Assembly (NCBI GenBank): GCA_026214975.1
Contig: CM047805.1
Span: 186,187,333 to 186,251,332, forward strand
Length of the DNA: 64,000 nucleotides
Direction of reading: 5' to 3'
Source: Gentiana macrophylla
Taxonomy: Eukaryota; Streptophyta; Magnoliopsida; Gentianales; Gentianaceae
Shown here: positions 34,639 to 47,029 of the stretch, piece after piece
Numbering within the stretch: the first letter of the stretch is position 1
Layout of the letters: each line of letters starts with the position of its first letter
Position numbers and translations under genes: made by a program
Notes under the pieces: model-generated
Told to the model about the DNA's origin: nothing
What the model saw: only the letters and a program-made list of their open reading frames with translations
The model's database searches: none

Positions 34639-36454
34639 TTTTTTTTTTTTTTTTTTAACTGAGTTGTACTTTTGTAATTCCTCTATTTGTTTTTTCATTA
34701 TGCCCAGATCATCTTGGTTTCCTGTGATAGTAGGGAGTCGGGTATAACTTTCATCGACATGTGACTCCCCTCGTCCTTCTACGCGGGTACGGACCTGTCG
34801 GGGATTTTTATGTCGCCCGGGGGCTGCACCGCGGTCGTCGACCACGGGCCCTAGACGAACTAAAGCTGACCTCCTTCCCTCTATAGTTTGAGAAGTGGCA
34901 TGACTGCTTCCGTCTCTCTCTCTCTCCGTTGAGGTTGAATCATTTTTGTGGATTTATAGTGGGTTGTATCTCCGTGGGTGCTAGTACACGGGGAATAAAC
35001 TTGCCGACGGGTTGAGGGACGATACACCTCTCGCGCGATGAGTAGCATGTAGTTCATACGCATCTCCTCTACATAATCCATATGTGCTCGGAGGGATATT
35101 GTATAAGGGCTCTCTTGTTGACTGCCCTTCCCGCCGAGACCGCTCTCGCTTCTTGATTTGGATGAGAGGCCCCAGTGGTACCTTTTCCGCGGCTCTGTCG
35201 ACCACGGCGCCTCGTGTATCTCGCGGGCTCGTGTTCTCTCCCTTATATAATCCTCGCATGTCGTATGATGTCCTGCCCGGCCTCGTCCCCGGTGGACAGT
35301 ACCCTCCTACTTGTTTCCCCGTGATTCGGTGCTCTTTTGACACGTGGCGTGTTTGCTCCACGTGTTGGGCCCTATTTGCCCGCTTTAGACGATGTAGCAG
35401 GTGTCATATTTTTCGCGCCAGCCATGTTTGACTAAAGATATTTTGAAGATATTTCGCTGGCTATAGAAATATCTCTCAGAACTCAATATATCCAAAAGTG
35501 TGTTTCCAGGTGGTTTTATCAGGCAACCGGTTTCTTATTACTTGAAGAGCTGAAACCGACCAAGAGTTTATACCAACCTGGGAGTTATGAGAGGCTCGGG
35601 TAGAGCTGTGAACACGCCGATGAAGGTATTCTTCGACTTTGGATTATATATAGGCCAAAATCTGCGTAAATCAAACTTGCTCTCTTAGAATCCGCCGCTT
35701 TCTTGATAAAAACAATGTTCAAGGGCTGTACAACCCAGAAACTAAAGCTTTTCCTGATCAGAAAGTTGGAGATGGTTGCGTGATCTCGCCGGCGATGCTA
35801 TGAAACCGTATTCACAGTGGAGCAAATGCTTCAAGATGGATGAATGAGTTTCCCGGTAACGGAGCCAACTGATATGGTCGGATGTATCATGTTTGCAGTA
35901 ACATTGACATAATGAGGATATAAGGCTATTTATGGATGATTCCTCAGGTGAGAAGGTGGTGCATATCAAGAACAAGGTGGTCGTACTGATGCTTATGCAT
36001 GAGAACACAAGTGAGTTGACAAATTGACAGAGTAGCTATGTGTATATTAGTTCTTTGATCTCTTTCTATTACATTGTGATCCCATATATATAGGCAAAGA
36101 CTAAGTAGGTTTAGTCTATACATGACAAGACATTAAAAGCATATAATTAAGGATAATTAACTATAAACCGACTAGACAGTTGTCGGAATGAGATGGCGGA
36201 CAGCGGATTTAATTGGAGGTCGGACTTATATCTTCCTTTGTCCTGATATCATCACCAAGCTTAGCTTACCCGATAATGTGGGTAGCCTCCACTATGTCCG
36301 ATGTGTCGGAGTAGAGATGTGTCCGACTTATTGATCATGGATAAGAGGATGGAGGCCCATGATCTCATTGTTAGGCTTGAAATCGCACAATCTAGATGCT
36401 CGGGTTCCCATCAGATCGGGTATATCAACGATAACTACTCTAAATGCTCTAACA
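34639..36454 (-). mobile_element. Truncated LTR retrotransposon (LTR, leader, gag start)
   Basis: Read on the minus strand, an LTR-like block (36454 down to 35870, TGTTAGAG...ATATCA) is followed at once by a primer-site-like sequence, TTGGCTCCGTTACCGGGA, which resembles a diverged tRNA-Asp site. A GC-rich leader and a gag-like frame ending DDLGIMKKQIEELQKYN follow. The sequence then runs into a tract of about 20 bases that is poly(A) on the minus strand (34638-34658). No second LTR and no pol were found. Ty3 affiliation is inferred from the leader and primer-site type only. Confidence 0.5.
35870..36454 (-). repeat. Probable single LTR, 585 bp
   Basis: TG...CA ends on the minus strand, a TATA word (cctatatatatggg) near 36084-36097, and an adjacent primer site. 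No second copy exists in the window to confirm it. Confidence 0.55.
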
Positions 36455-37707
36455 AATAATAATAAGTGGGATCCAAAATACAAAAACTTCATTCATTTTC
36501 AGAAAACCAAAAAATAAAAATAAAAAATAAAAAAACAATAATACAAAACTATCAAACACCCAATTTAGAGCACTCAAGAGAATGGTGTACAAGGCCAAAC
36601 ACATCGTTGAATTTATTATAATGCTTCACTCATATTTTTAATGGAAAAAAAAATACTAAACTATTTTCTAATAATCTTATTTTAAGTTTACTAATAATTA
36701 TATTTAAAAAAATTAAACTACCAAACATTTGAATAAAATACCAGAAAATTCAACAAAAATCATGAAATTAAGATAATCTAGCACTCCCTCTTTCCTCTCT
36801 AACCACAATTTTTTTCATCATAAAAAAATACAAAAAAAAATATTGTAGAAAATTTAAGTCTAAAGTGGAGGAAAGACCGTATCCTTGAAAAACGTAGGCT
36901 ATGAGGTAAATGAAATTAATCTCTAAATATAGTGCGTCTTGAACATAAGACACCTTGACAAAATTCTATTTTTCAGAATCTCAACAAAACATGACGGTAT
37001 AAAGTTTGTATACGTATAAGAATACAAAGACACTAGAAAATAAACACAATTGTTCAAAATGATAATGTTAATAACAGTGCAAAATATGTATTCAAAATGA
37101 TATTGCAACGTTCGGAAAAAGACAAGAACACATAAAAGAAGATTTTCTTGTTGAGATTTTTCTTTTATCGATGTATATGGGGTTTGAGGGTCTTTGTTGA
37201 ATTATCATCTCTTTCAAAATCTTATTTTGATGAGAAGATAGTTAATTGACTCATTATCTTCTGTTCTGATATTATGTTGAATTTTCATCTCTTATTAAAT
37301 TAAGTTGATAGGATATAAAAAATTAATATTTTATATACTTCAACGGTCCTCGTAGTGGTAAGGTAAGGGGGCATTTTTTTTTTTTTTTCCTTCCCTTTTT
37401 TTCTATTTAGGAGGGAGAGGAGTGGGTCGTTGAATTTTTATTTTTGTTATAATTTTTTCTAGATTTTAATGTTAAAGTGAGTTACTATTTCATTTACAAA
37501 ATGTGTTTAAATAAGTATGTAATAATAATTCCTTATAATAAATGTAATAGTAACAAAAATATGAGTACTTGAGCAGTAAATTTTCCATTAAAAAAAGAAA
37601 AGAAAAGAAAAGAAAGGCTAGAGGTTGACGACAGCCAAGAGGAGTTAAAGGAAAAGTAAACAACGAACTACACAAATGTACGGCTCTTCTTCGAAGGTGG
37701 AAGCGGT
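36455..37707. other. AT-rich intergenic region
   Basis: No supported gene. It contains a T-tract near 37375-37389 and A-rich stretches. Confidence 0.45.
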
Positions 37708-37921
37708 TCCCTACGGGAAGTTATTGTGTGGTGAGGGAATTTATGCTGAAATGACGGGTGAACGAATGAGCACCACACGCTTTGATACATAATGAAGATG
37801 TGTGATGTGTGATGTGATGATGTGATGTGTGTGTGTGGTGTGTGGTATGCGGTGGCACACATCATATACGGTTGCTTCTCAACACCGTGTGAAAACACCA
37901 CACAATAATCTCCCGTTTCCC
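37708..37921. repeat. Foldback element with 26-bp arms and TG-rich loop
   Basis: The left arm tccctacgggaagttattgtg (37708 on; the next bases are tggtg) pairs with the right arm caccacacaataatctcccg (37896-37921) with a few mismatches. The loop contains a GATGTG/TG microsatellite (37799-37850). The left end and its neighbour (tggtgagggaatttat) recur at about 62742-62757, so this is a repeated family. Confidence 0.55.
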
Positions 37922-38287
37922 TGCCTCTATTTACAACCGATTCCAGTTATCATCCATCATCTTTTCTGTTCCTTTCCTTTCATTTCCTTCGTGTTTGCAG
38001 TTTACCCTGTCCTTTCTCCTTTCTTTTTCTTTTTCTTTTTCCTTTTCCTTTTCTTTTCTTTTCTTTTATTTCTATAAAACCTTTCTTCTAGAGGTGTAAA
38101 TGAAACTGAATTGGACCGATTAATAATCTAAACCAGTCGAGCAATGTAAAATATTTTCAAGTTCAAGTTTAAGTATTTTGAACTCGAACTCAAACTGATT
38201 AGATTCATTGAATTTCTTAGAATTCGAACCACGAGTTTTTCATTGAGTTTATTGAGTCTAATAGATTTTGAACCACGAGTTCTTCAC

Positions 38288-38675
38288 AGATGTGAGTGTT
38301 ATTAATATTATATTTTTTTTTTTAGTAAACGTGGGATTGGTTTTTTTTTTTTGGGAAAATTATCAAAAAGTACAAAAACATTTGTAAAATTAGTAAAAAG
38401 AACATGTACATTATTTTTTTAGCAAAAATGACATTCTTTATTGTATATGGACAAAAATGCTCTTAGGAAGTAGTTTATTAAAATCAAGATCAAATCAAGT
38501 CAAAAATCAATAAATTACGAATCGAATATTTTAAGTGCTGAAATTGATTAGACTGTTTGGTAACACTTATTATATCTGAAATTAGAATTTGTTCCGTGAG
38601 TGTGTATCTAAAAAAAAAAACCAATCCCACGTTTACTGAAAAAAATAATATAATACTAATAACACTCACGTTAGT
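38288..38675. repeat. Inverted repeat with arms of about 65 bp
   Basis: The left arm (about 38288-38352) contains gtgagtgttattaatatta and agtaaacgtgggattgg. The right arm (about 38605-38675) contains ccaatcccacgtttact and taatactaataacactcac. The spacer is about 250 nt. Confidence 0.75.
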
Positions 38676-38809
38676 GAAGAAAAAAAAACAAAAAATATTA
38701 TATCTAATATTTTTTTTGATCAATTATATTTTTTAATCTATATTTTCAATCATCATAATTTTTTTTTAATAATTTATATTTTTTTGTTTTCTTTATTATA
38801 ACTATGGGT

Positions 38810-39170
38810 TACTATTGTCATAGTATCAATTTGTAGTGACAACATTAATGACATTATTTATGTATTTACGATGACCTGATATTGTCACTCATGTCATAGT
38901 GTCAATTTGAGATTTATAACCTTCGATTCACACATTTTTTGTTGACACTTATAACATGAATCAATGTGTCTATTAGTAGTATCAAATAATAGTGTCACTC
39001 AGTATCACAATATCAAATGGTAGCGTCCAATAATGGTGTCACATAGTATATCAATGTCAAATTATAGTGTCAAATTGTTTGATAATTATAAGTGACACAT
39101 TGTATCTGACATTTGTTATTATCATTAGTGACACACTGTCACTAGTGTCAATCAAATAGTAGTGAGAGTT
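38810..39170. repeat. TAGTGTCA-rich degenerate tract
   Basis: The word agtgtcac and variants (agtgacac, tagtgtca) occur about fifteen times on both strands with irregular spacing. It is non-coding. Confidence 0.5.
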
Positions 39171-39341
39171 TAAATTACGTATTATTGCACACAGAAAAAT
39201 GATTTATGAAAATATATCGGAAATATATCAATTTTGATATCAAAAAAGATAACAAAAATATATATAAATTATGGTAAAAAAATTATGATAATTGGAAATA
39301 TAAATTAAAAGATATAACGGATTAAAAATTGATAAAATTGC

Positions 39342-39346
<5 letters not shown>

Positions 39347-39414
<68 letters not shown>
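39347..39414. repeat. (AT)n microsatellite
   Basis: About 34 uninterrupted AT dinucleotides. Confidence 0.95.
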
Positions 39415-39417
<3 letters not shown>

Positions 39418-40141
39418 AAGTTAGTGCACTGAATTGACTCTCAAAGTAGTTAACTTGGATGCGCAGCAATTTTTCTTTTTTTAAAATGATTCGAGAGGTA
39501 TTGTTGTCTTTTGAGTCCTTAATACTAAAAAGAAAATGATGGTGTCCTTTTTGATAATTTTGTAAATGTTTTTGTCCTTTTCAATAAGTCTCCATATTTA
39601 TTTAGTACTGCATAAAATGTTTTTGATAGACGACAAAGTATACGGAAAATATAAATCAATGAAAACTTCAATATTTGATATTATTTATACATTGAATAAA
39701 AGTATAAAAGGCACATATATATGTATATTTATGATAGTATATATGTATATGTATGTATACATGTATAAATATACATATATGTTTTTTGTTAAAATTATAC
39801 GTAAACATGCATTTGAGGTTGCTCGCTAGTTGTTGAGTCGATTATTGCATTGCTCGAGTATCATTCGTATAATCTTCGAGTCGAGCCGTTTTTTTATCGA
39901 GTTAGAGTTGAGTTGAGTCAAGTTAGAAACGAGCCAATCACTGAACTACTTGTGATCAACTTGACTCGCTTACGGCCCTATTCCATTCCTTTTGATACAA
40001 TTGTTTCATTAATAATTGTCAAATGATATTTAAATTTATGAAATAAATTCTATAGATGTAATTTATACAAAAATACAAAATTGACATGCACGTATTAATG
40101 GAGGGATACAAGTATATGTACATGTATATCCTGTTTCCCAG

Positions 40142-40306
40142 CAGGGGCGGATCTAAAGCCTCGTAAGGGTGGTCCACGGACCCCGCTAAAAATAAAAATA
40201 CTCTGCATTTTACCTATAGAAAATATTTCGAACCCCGTGAAAAAAATTATTTAGTGTGTTAAATATTTACGGACCCCGCTGAAAAAAAGTTTTGGGTCCG
40301 CCATTG
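40142..40306. mobile_element. hAT-type MITE, 165 bp
   Basis: The ends CAGGGGCGGA and TCCGCCATTG are inverted-complementary with mismatches, flanked by a perfect 8-bp duplication tttcccag (40134-40141 and 40307-40314). The interior has two accccgct words. This is typical of short non-autonomous hAT elements. Confidence 0.88.
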
Positions 40307-40442
40307 TTTCCCAGGCGTGTACACATGTAATGTTACATTAGTATAATCACATTCATGTCTTTAAGGTACCGCTACAAATTTTTTGTACTTCACTATGTCA
40401 TCCGTTCTATTCTATAAACATGTAGTATTGTACGTTTACAAT

Positions 40443-41145
40443 ATCATAAAGTGTGAATGCCACGTAAGTAGTGTTTATAAGTATCAAGAGGAATAGTGAA
40501 TGCTATATGTATTAAAAATATATGACTGAATAGTAAAGTATGAAACTTAAGTGTGAGTAATAATGACTTACCTGAAATGTTACATTGACTAGTAACTGTC
40601 TTGTGAGTTTCATCGTCATGGTTATATAACGATAAACTGTCGTGACAACAAAATGACGGCACTTTAAGAAATCACAAATGGAAATATGACGGCGCTTTGG
40701 GGAACCACTCATAATCAAGGATTTATTACCCAATAGCCCATAAGAAGAAGAAAAGAATGTTACTTCCTCTCACCTTTTTTTATTTGTCATCTTCTCTGAT
40801 TTGACCTATTTCTACTAAAACGTCTACCCTGATAGTCAGCACAACGACACCATCATCCCGGAAGATGTATGTCCACCCCCTCCATTAGGAGACTCGAACT
40901 TAGCTATTTTAATGTTGGGACAGCCACTCTATGTCTTTCCAAAATTGTAGGTCTCATATGAAAATCACATAAACTAAAGAATTGAGATGAATGCCATGTA
41001 AACGGTGTTTATAAGTATCAAGAGGAATAGTACATCCTATATCTATTAAAAATATATAACTAAAAATAAAGCATGCAACTTAACTAGGAATAACAACGAC
41101 TTGGCTGAAATATTATCATGCTGAAATAACATATTGTAACTGATA
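40443..41145. repeat. Diverged direct repeat, about 160 bp, 535 bp apart
   Basis: The phrase gtttataagtatcaagagga and its neighbourhood occur at about 40469 and 41009. Similarity extends from about 40450 to 40610 and from 40990 to 41145 at roughly 75-80 percent by eye. No LTR ends were found. Confidence 0.6.
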
Positions 41146-42614
41146 GTTTGTTGGAAGACATGTAATAGTTGTACTATTCATTATGATCCATGCCCTTACA
41201 AGAGGCTCTGAAAACCGTCTGAGGTGGCAAACGGATTTTCTGACCGGCTCCAACATATATGACGTACTCCATATTATATAGCCCAAGAGCAAGGCCTGGT
41301 GAATGGGATTCTCGATAAGAATCTAAAATCAATTCTCCTCAAACTCGGGAGCGGGTATGTATGTCCCTGAACCGTAACATTATTAAAATCTCTTAAACTT
41401 TATCGCTATACTTCTTTATCTCAATTTACTTTTCCTCCTAAAAAAAAAAATCTGATATTTCTGGAAACTCCACTTTCCACACTTGCTTATCTAAAATGTT
41501 TTTATGTTCTGAATATACTGTTACTGTAAAGCTATCGACTTTTTGTTAAACTGTAAAACTTTCTAGTCATTTCTTTTCTGTCTTAAAATCTGCTATCTTT
41601 TGAAAATAATGTCAATATTTCTTCTTGTATGATTATACTAATTTAAACATCCGGAAACATAATCTTTAGCATGTCTATGTAAAATAACTTTTATTATAAA
41701 ATCACTAATATTCATAATCAATATTATAAACTCCGCAAATTGATCGGTTCTTAGAATTAACAAATAAGAGGATAGTCTCTACTCCCATATGGAGGATTGA
41801 ATTCGTTTTTCTAAATACATTCACAGTATTCATTCCTAAATATTGACGACGTAAAAGTGATTCGGATCACGCCACTTAATAAATAAGTTGAACAACACTC
41901 CAAACTCTATCTTGAAACAAAAATGAGTGTGCAATCACTCCAGGATTAGATTAATTATTATAAGATTATATTCACACATATATATGATTTCTCATTCGGA
42001 TTTATGATAAATTCAGATTAAATGAGTCATAATCTTATATGATTGGATCATCATCAATATATAAATACCGCACTTAGATTCCAAACATCATCGAATGTTT
42101 TCAGCAATAAGAGGCCTAAATGAAGTTCCTTGCACACCGAACCAATATAAATCATCAATTTAAATTCTTCATAAAGGTCTGATAATAATAAATACGTGAT
42201 ATCAAACGGGTTGAGTTGTCACTCCTCCTGTTCAGAAATCTGGCGCTAGTGCCACGTGTTCACCTCCATAAAGGAAAAAGGTATCGATGAAAATTAGGTA
42301 AATATATATGCATTTTATAATAACTAGTGACGTCCACCGTCTCAAAGCATAGGTACGGTTGCACCTGAGCTTAATGCTATCGTACGATTTTTTTGTCTTT
42401 TCTTTAGTCTTACTTTATTTTTATTTTATTTTTTTATAATGAAATACTACGTCCATGGAATTATGTGATATACCTTTTTTTTTTTTCCTAAATAAATAAA
42501 TTAGAACACGTTTAGTCAAAAATATAAGACTACACATAGACTTTCCACCATTGCGTAGAAATAGCTTTTTATTTTTATTTTTCCTTCCTCAAACAGCAGC
42601 TGAGCTGAAGAAGG
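41146..42614. other. Intergenic region upstream of ALMT
   Basis: No coding signal. The proximal part should hold ALMT regulatory sequence, but apart from the TATA box I cannot assign specific sites. Confidence 0.4.
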
Positions 42615-42622
42615 CTATAAAT
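42615..42622 (+). promoter_or_regulatory. Putative TATA box of ALMT gene
   Basis: ctataaat lies about 144 nt upstream of the ATG, which leaves room for a 5' UTR of roughly 110 nt. Assigned by sequence and position only. Confidence 0.45.
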
Positions 42623-42765
42623 CTTGTGCAAGACCCTCATTTTTAATTACTTGTCAATCTCTCAAATACTCATAATTTATGTAGCGATTTTTATTCGATA
42701 AAATTATTCTTTTTTATTTTCCTGACAAATTGACCTTCAGTTTTATTAGAAATTGAAGGGCAAAA

Positions 42766-45700
42766 ATGTTAGGAAAAATGAGGAGTAAAATGATAAAAAT
42801 TGTTGAAAGTGTTAAAAAGACGGGGAAAGATGATCCCAGAAGAATAATTCACTGTGTAAAAGTGGGATTAGCACTTACAGTTGTATCAATGTTGTACTAT
42901 TTTAGGCCTTTATATCAAGGATTTCAACAAACAGCTCTTTGGGCTGTATTAACTGTTGTTGTTGTCTTTGAATACACTGCTGGTATGTTTTTAATTAATT
43001 TCATTGTTAATTCATTTGTTGTCTTAAAACATTGGGAAAAAAAAACAAATAAAATTACAACACTTATATATAATTCTTTTACTGTATTAATTTTTTTTTT
43101 TTTTTTTTTTTGGGAAATATTTAATTAAGGTGGAACCTTATCAAAAAGCTTGAATAGGGGGTTTGCTACATTGGTGGCTGGTGCATTAGGGGTTGGAGCT
43201 GAGTATTTGGCAGATCAATGTGGAAAGAAGGGAGAACCCATTGTTCTTGGACTATTGGTTTTTCTATTAGGTACCAATTTTTTTAATTAAATTTATACAA
43301 TATTCGATTTTGATACAATTTTTTTCACCGCGTGTTACTACTAAAATAATTATTAACTATGAAACAATATTTTTTTTACATAATTAATTAATTAGTATGA
43401 AACTTATATGAATCAATCCGTGTTACAATATGACACGATAAATTTTTTTTTACACAATTTATTATTACTATTGTGTTAATGTTGACATAACTACTTTCAT
43501 TAATTTCACCTATAATTTCAGTTAATCTGATTACAGCTTTCTCAGCAAAAAGTTAAAATAGTTTAGGAGGACAGTACTACCTCCTCTTCCGTTTCAAAAC
43601 GTAAGTCCGTTTAAATCTTTTCGCACAGATTAAGAAAATTAGTTAAATTTGTTATATGTTCATTAATATCGATGAAAAAAATCTAAAATAACTTTCCATT
43701 GTTATTAATGAAAAGTAGGTGATTATATAATAAATAAGAGGCAAAAATAGAAAAAATTGAGTTACGTTAGTAGAAAAAAAAACTAAAAAAACTAAATGGA
43801 ATTAGATTTTGAGACGGAGATAGTAATTAATACGTTTGAAACTGTGAAATAATAATAATTATTAATTACATTACAGGGTCAACAATGACATTCACGAGAT
43901 TCATACCGCATATAAAACAGAGATATGATTATGGGGTGTTGATATTCATATTGACATTTAGTTTAGTAACGGTGTCTGGATATCGTGTGGACGAGATTAT
44001 AATGCTGGCTCATCAACGGCTATCAACCATCCTCATCGGTGCGGCAGCTTGTGTTATTATTTCTGTTTTTGTTTGTCCTGTTTGGGCTGGTGAAGATCTT
44101 CATAATTTAATTGCTGCCAATATTGAAAAACTTGCTGATTTCTTTGAAGGTGATGATGATCTATTTTAATTTCCAATTGGATTTAATTGTAGTTTATTCA
44201 CTACTACTTTAATTAAAAAATTTATCTCTAGCAATTTAATTTGATTATAATAGTGGAAATTATTAATTGTTACAGGTACTTCTGGAAAAAATATTATTTC
44301 AGTTGCCGGAAAGGATGATAAGACATATTTGGAAGCCTATAAAAGTGTTTTGAATACAAAAGCTACCGAAGAATCATTGGTAAGTATAATTATTCCTTAA
44401 TTACTATATGCTTCTTCTCTCTGAAATTATAAGTTCTTTTTAATTAATATAGTTTTCGCGTATATGGTTGAATTAAAAAGGTGAAAGAATGTCGTAAATA
44501 TTTAGGATACAAATATAAAATATTCTTTGATTTCGATTAATGTAATTGTGGTAAAATAACAAATAAATGTTGAATTAATAATAATAAATTAAGAGTAAGA
44601 AAAAAAAAAAAAAAAAAAAAAAAAAGTAAGTATAATCAGCTCATTTGTAAAACAACTTGTATTATGAGACTAAAGTAAAACATTAAAAAGCCTTGCTACC
44701 TCCATCAATATATTTAAGTAATTCAATCATTTTTATTTTGTCGAACTTAATGTAAATCGCTTTCTGATATCAAAAGAAAGATTAATCAAAATTTTCCCAT
44801 TATATTACCAGTTATTTATATTTGCCCAACTACTTTTAGCTACTATGTCCGTCCTTATAGTCGTTTTAATCAAAATAACTGATCAAATAATGTTGGTCAG
44901 TTTAGAATACCAAGACACAATTTATTACATTTCAACAACTTTTCGAATTCTATATTAATCACATTAATGATACACAAAGGAAAATATAAATTTTATGATT
45001 TTAATTCATTTTTCTTATACTGTGGAAAACCTCCAAAACTACTTATATTTAGGAATTATATGTGCATACTCTTATAAAGTGTAGTGTATAATTTGTATGA
45101 CTTATAAATGATGAATATCTTGACTTATGTTTGGCTGAAAATGGTATAAATAAATATTAACAGGCAAATTTGGCATGGTGGGAGCCCTGTCATGGACGTT
45201 TCAAGTTTGTTCATCCATGGAAACAATACTTGAAAATTGGTGGACTTTCTCGCCAATGCGCTTACTTAATTCAATCACTCACTACTTGCATCCCTAATTC
45301 CCAACCTCAGGTACCTTATTTACTTAATAATAATTCAACAACAATAATAAAATATAACACATTAATTAATCCAATCTTACTCGCGCGTAATTAATATATT
45401 TGTTACACAATAAAATAAACTAGTCATAATAAGTAAAATACACAAAACACTTTTATAAATACTCCACTCATAAATAAATATCGTAATCAATAAAATTAAT
45501 GAATGTGCAGGTAGAGTTGTCGGAAAATCTTAGGAGAATACAAGAAGCATGCAGAAGAATATGTTCAGAAGCAGGAAAAGTTTTGAGAGAAATATCGAAA
45601 TCACTCAAATCAATGAGACATCATTCATCAACCTCCATTGATATCCATTTACAAAACTTAAAATCCGCCATGGATGACCTTAAGAATCAGTTCGAAACTC

Positions 45701-45978
45701 TAACGTTAGACAATGCAAAGTTGACGGAAACTATGCATGTCTTAACATTTGCGTCCATATTAATGGAAGTTATTAAATGTGTGGAGAATATCGGGAAAAC
45801 TTTTAATCAACTCTCTGAATTAGCTTCTTTCAAGACTCACATCAATTGTCAAGTTGCTCCGGTCGAAGTTGTTGTCACACCGGCACCGGCACTGGCACCG
45901 GTGAATTCCTCTGACGTTGGTGACCATATTGTTATCACAATACGTGGCGGTTCGGAGGGAAGCCACCTCAACAAATGA
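42766..45978 (+). CDS. Aluminium-activated malate transporter (ALMT family), six exons
   Basis: An anion channel of the plant ALMT family, moving malate and other anions across the plasma membrane or tonoplast; the member and location are not decided by sequence. Inferred exons are 42766-42982, 43130-43270, 43877-44149, 44276-44379, 45164-45310 and 45511-45978. All junctions are GT-AG with matching phases. The total of 1350 nt gives 449 residues. Hydrophobic segments in the first half: [34 protein letters not shown], a pair in exon 2 ([20 protein letters not shown]) and two in exon 3 ([36 protein letters not shown]). The cytosolic half has the WEP motif as [17 protein letters not shown], with cysteine where glycine is usual, and helical C-terminal sequence. 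The start is the first ATG after a TATA box. Intron 2 holds a Stowaway MITE. No stops or frameshifts were seen, so the gene looks functional. Confidence 0.93.
43577..43823. mobile_element. Stowaway-type MITE in ALMT intron 2
   Basis: 247 bp flanked by TA (43575-43576 and 43824-43825). The left end ctacctcctcttccgtttca and right end gagacggagatag are inverted-complementary with gaps. The ends resemble the CTCCCTCCGT consensus. Confidence 0.65.
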
Positions 45979-45993
45979 TGACAAGATATGGTG

Positions 45994-46118
45994 AGGGAGA
46001 TTTTTACGTGGTGTTTCCAGATTTGAAACTTAGAATCATAATTTAATCTTGATTATAAATTAAGTTATGTGATTCAGATACGCTCATACATGGAGATACC
46101 ACGTAAAAATCACCGTAT
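45994..46118. repeat. Inverted repeat just after the ALMT stop
   Basis: gatttttacgtggtgtttcca (about 45999-46019) pairs with tggagataccacgtaaaaat (about 46091-46110) with two mismatches. It may form a stem in the ALMT 3' UTR or be a MITE remnant. Confidence 0.65.
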
Positions 46119-47029
46119 AAATAAAAATTATTGTACTCATACTGTACTCTTTCTCTCCGTAAAAAAAATTTACTGTACTCTTTCTTCTTTTCTTTTTTTG
46201 AGAACTAATTACTGTACTCTTTCTAGGTCATGATATTTGACCGGACGTTGAATTAATTAGAGTGCAGTAGTAGTAAAAACTGTATTAGTAGTATATAATG
46301 GTGGAGTCATGACTCATGATATTACTTTAATTTTTTAATTTTATATAGAAGAAAAAAAACATGACTGAGTCGATTTGACTTGACCACTGAACACCGAGTG
46401 CATAGAACTATTATATTATTCTATTTATAGAGCTAGTTAATAACTTAATATAGTTGGGTGAATATATGCATGTTCACCATATCTAATGCATTAATCCAAC
46501 ATTTTATAATATGTGTATGTGTGAATGTTTGATGTATATTATTCACATAAATATATAAGGTTTTTGGTATATATATATATATATATGCACCAACGTGACA
46601 CTCAAGTGCTTTTGAAGCAAAGACATTCCTACGCAATCAGGGGCGGACGCAGGATCTCAGGTGAAGGGGCAGTAAAATTTTTAACGGCAAATAAAAAATT
46701 TAAGGGGGGCAAACGATATGCTTTTAGTGTAATTTTTCCGGATCAATAGGGCGGTTGCAGCCTCTCGATCAGATATCTTCGCATCAGACGCAATGAAACT
46801 TGATTATCACCATGGAAGACACAATAGTGCTGATACATTCATGAGTCTGACATAAAGTGAACGTATATCTATATTTGTTTGTGAAGATCTAATCGTGTGT
46901 TTATCTTTGCCCTTGTGTATTCTCGGTGTGTATTCTCGGTGGAAACATCTTATGAAATTCCTTCTTTGATATGGTTTATATGGCTTCCTCTTTAAGTTAA
47001 TTTAGGTTTGTAAGGTTCATTGGAAGTAC
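46119..47029. other. Intergenic region with a truncated hAT end
   Basis: No gene. At 46638 CAGGGGCGGACGCAGG matches a hAT MITE left end, but no matching right end or duplication was found. A TA microsatellite lies at about 46569-46587. Confidence 0.45.

Larger units (their letters stand above)
38093..39985. repeat. Possible non-autonomous DNA element with CTCGA-type ends
   Basis: The left end tagaggtgtaaatgaaactga and the right end cgcttacggcccta are loosely inverted-complementary, and the right side is rich in gagtcgag words like 1-200. The interior is non-coding and holds an inverted repeat, an AT microsatellite and a TGTCA-rich tract. No clear target duplication was identified. Confidence 0.35.

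Noticed and set aside
34981..35431. Overlapping open frames of over 110 codons on both strands
   Set aside because: They fall in the GC-rich leader of a truncated LTR element; the overlap on opposite strands and lack of domains argue against a gene.
38810..39170. TGTCA-rich tract as the same family as the minisatellite at 470-703
   Set aside because: Only a five-to-six-base word is shared and the spacing is irregular, so common origin is not supported.
44580..44630. Long A-tract in ALMT intron 4 as a retroposed poly(A) tail
   Set aside because: No target duplication or LINE/SINE sequence was seen next to it; a simple homopolymer is enough.
46638..46750. A second CAGGGGCGG hAT MITE
   Set aside because: The left end is convincing, but no right end or 8-bp duplication was found, so I list it only as a remnant within the intergenic entry.
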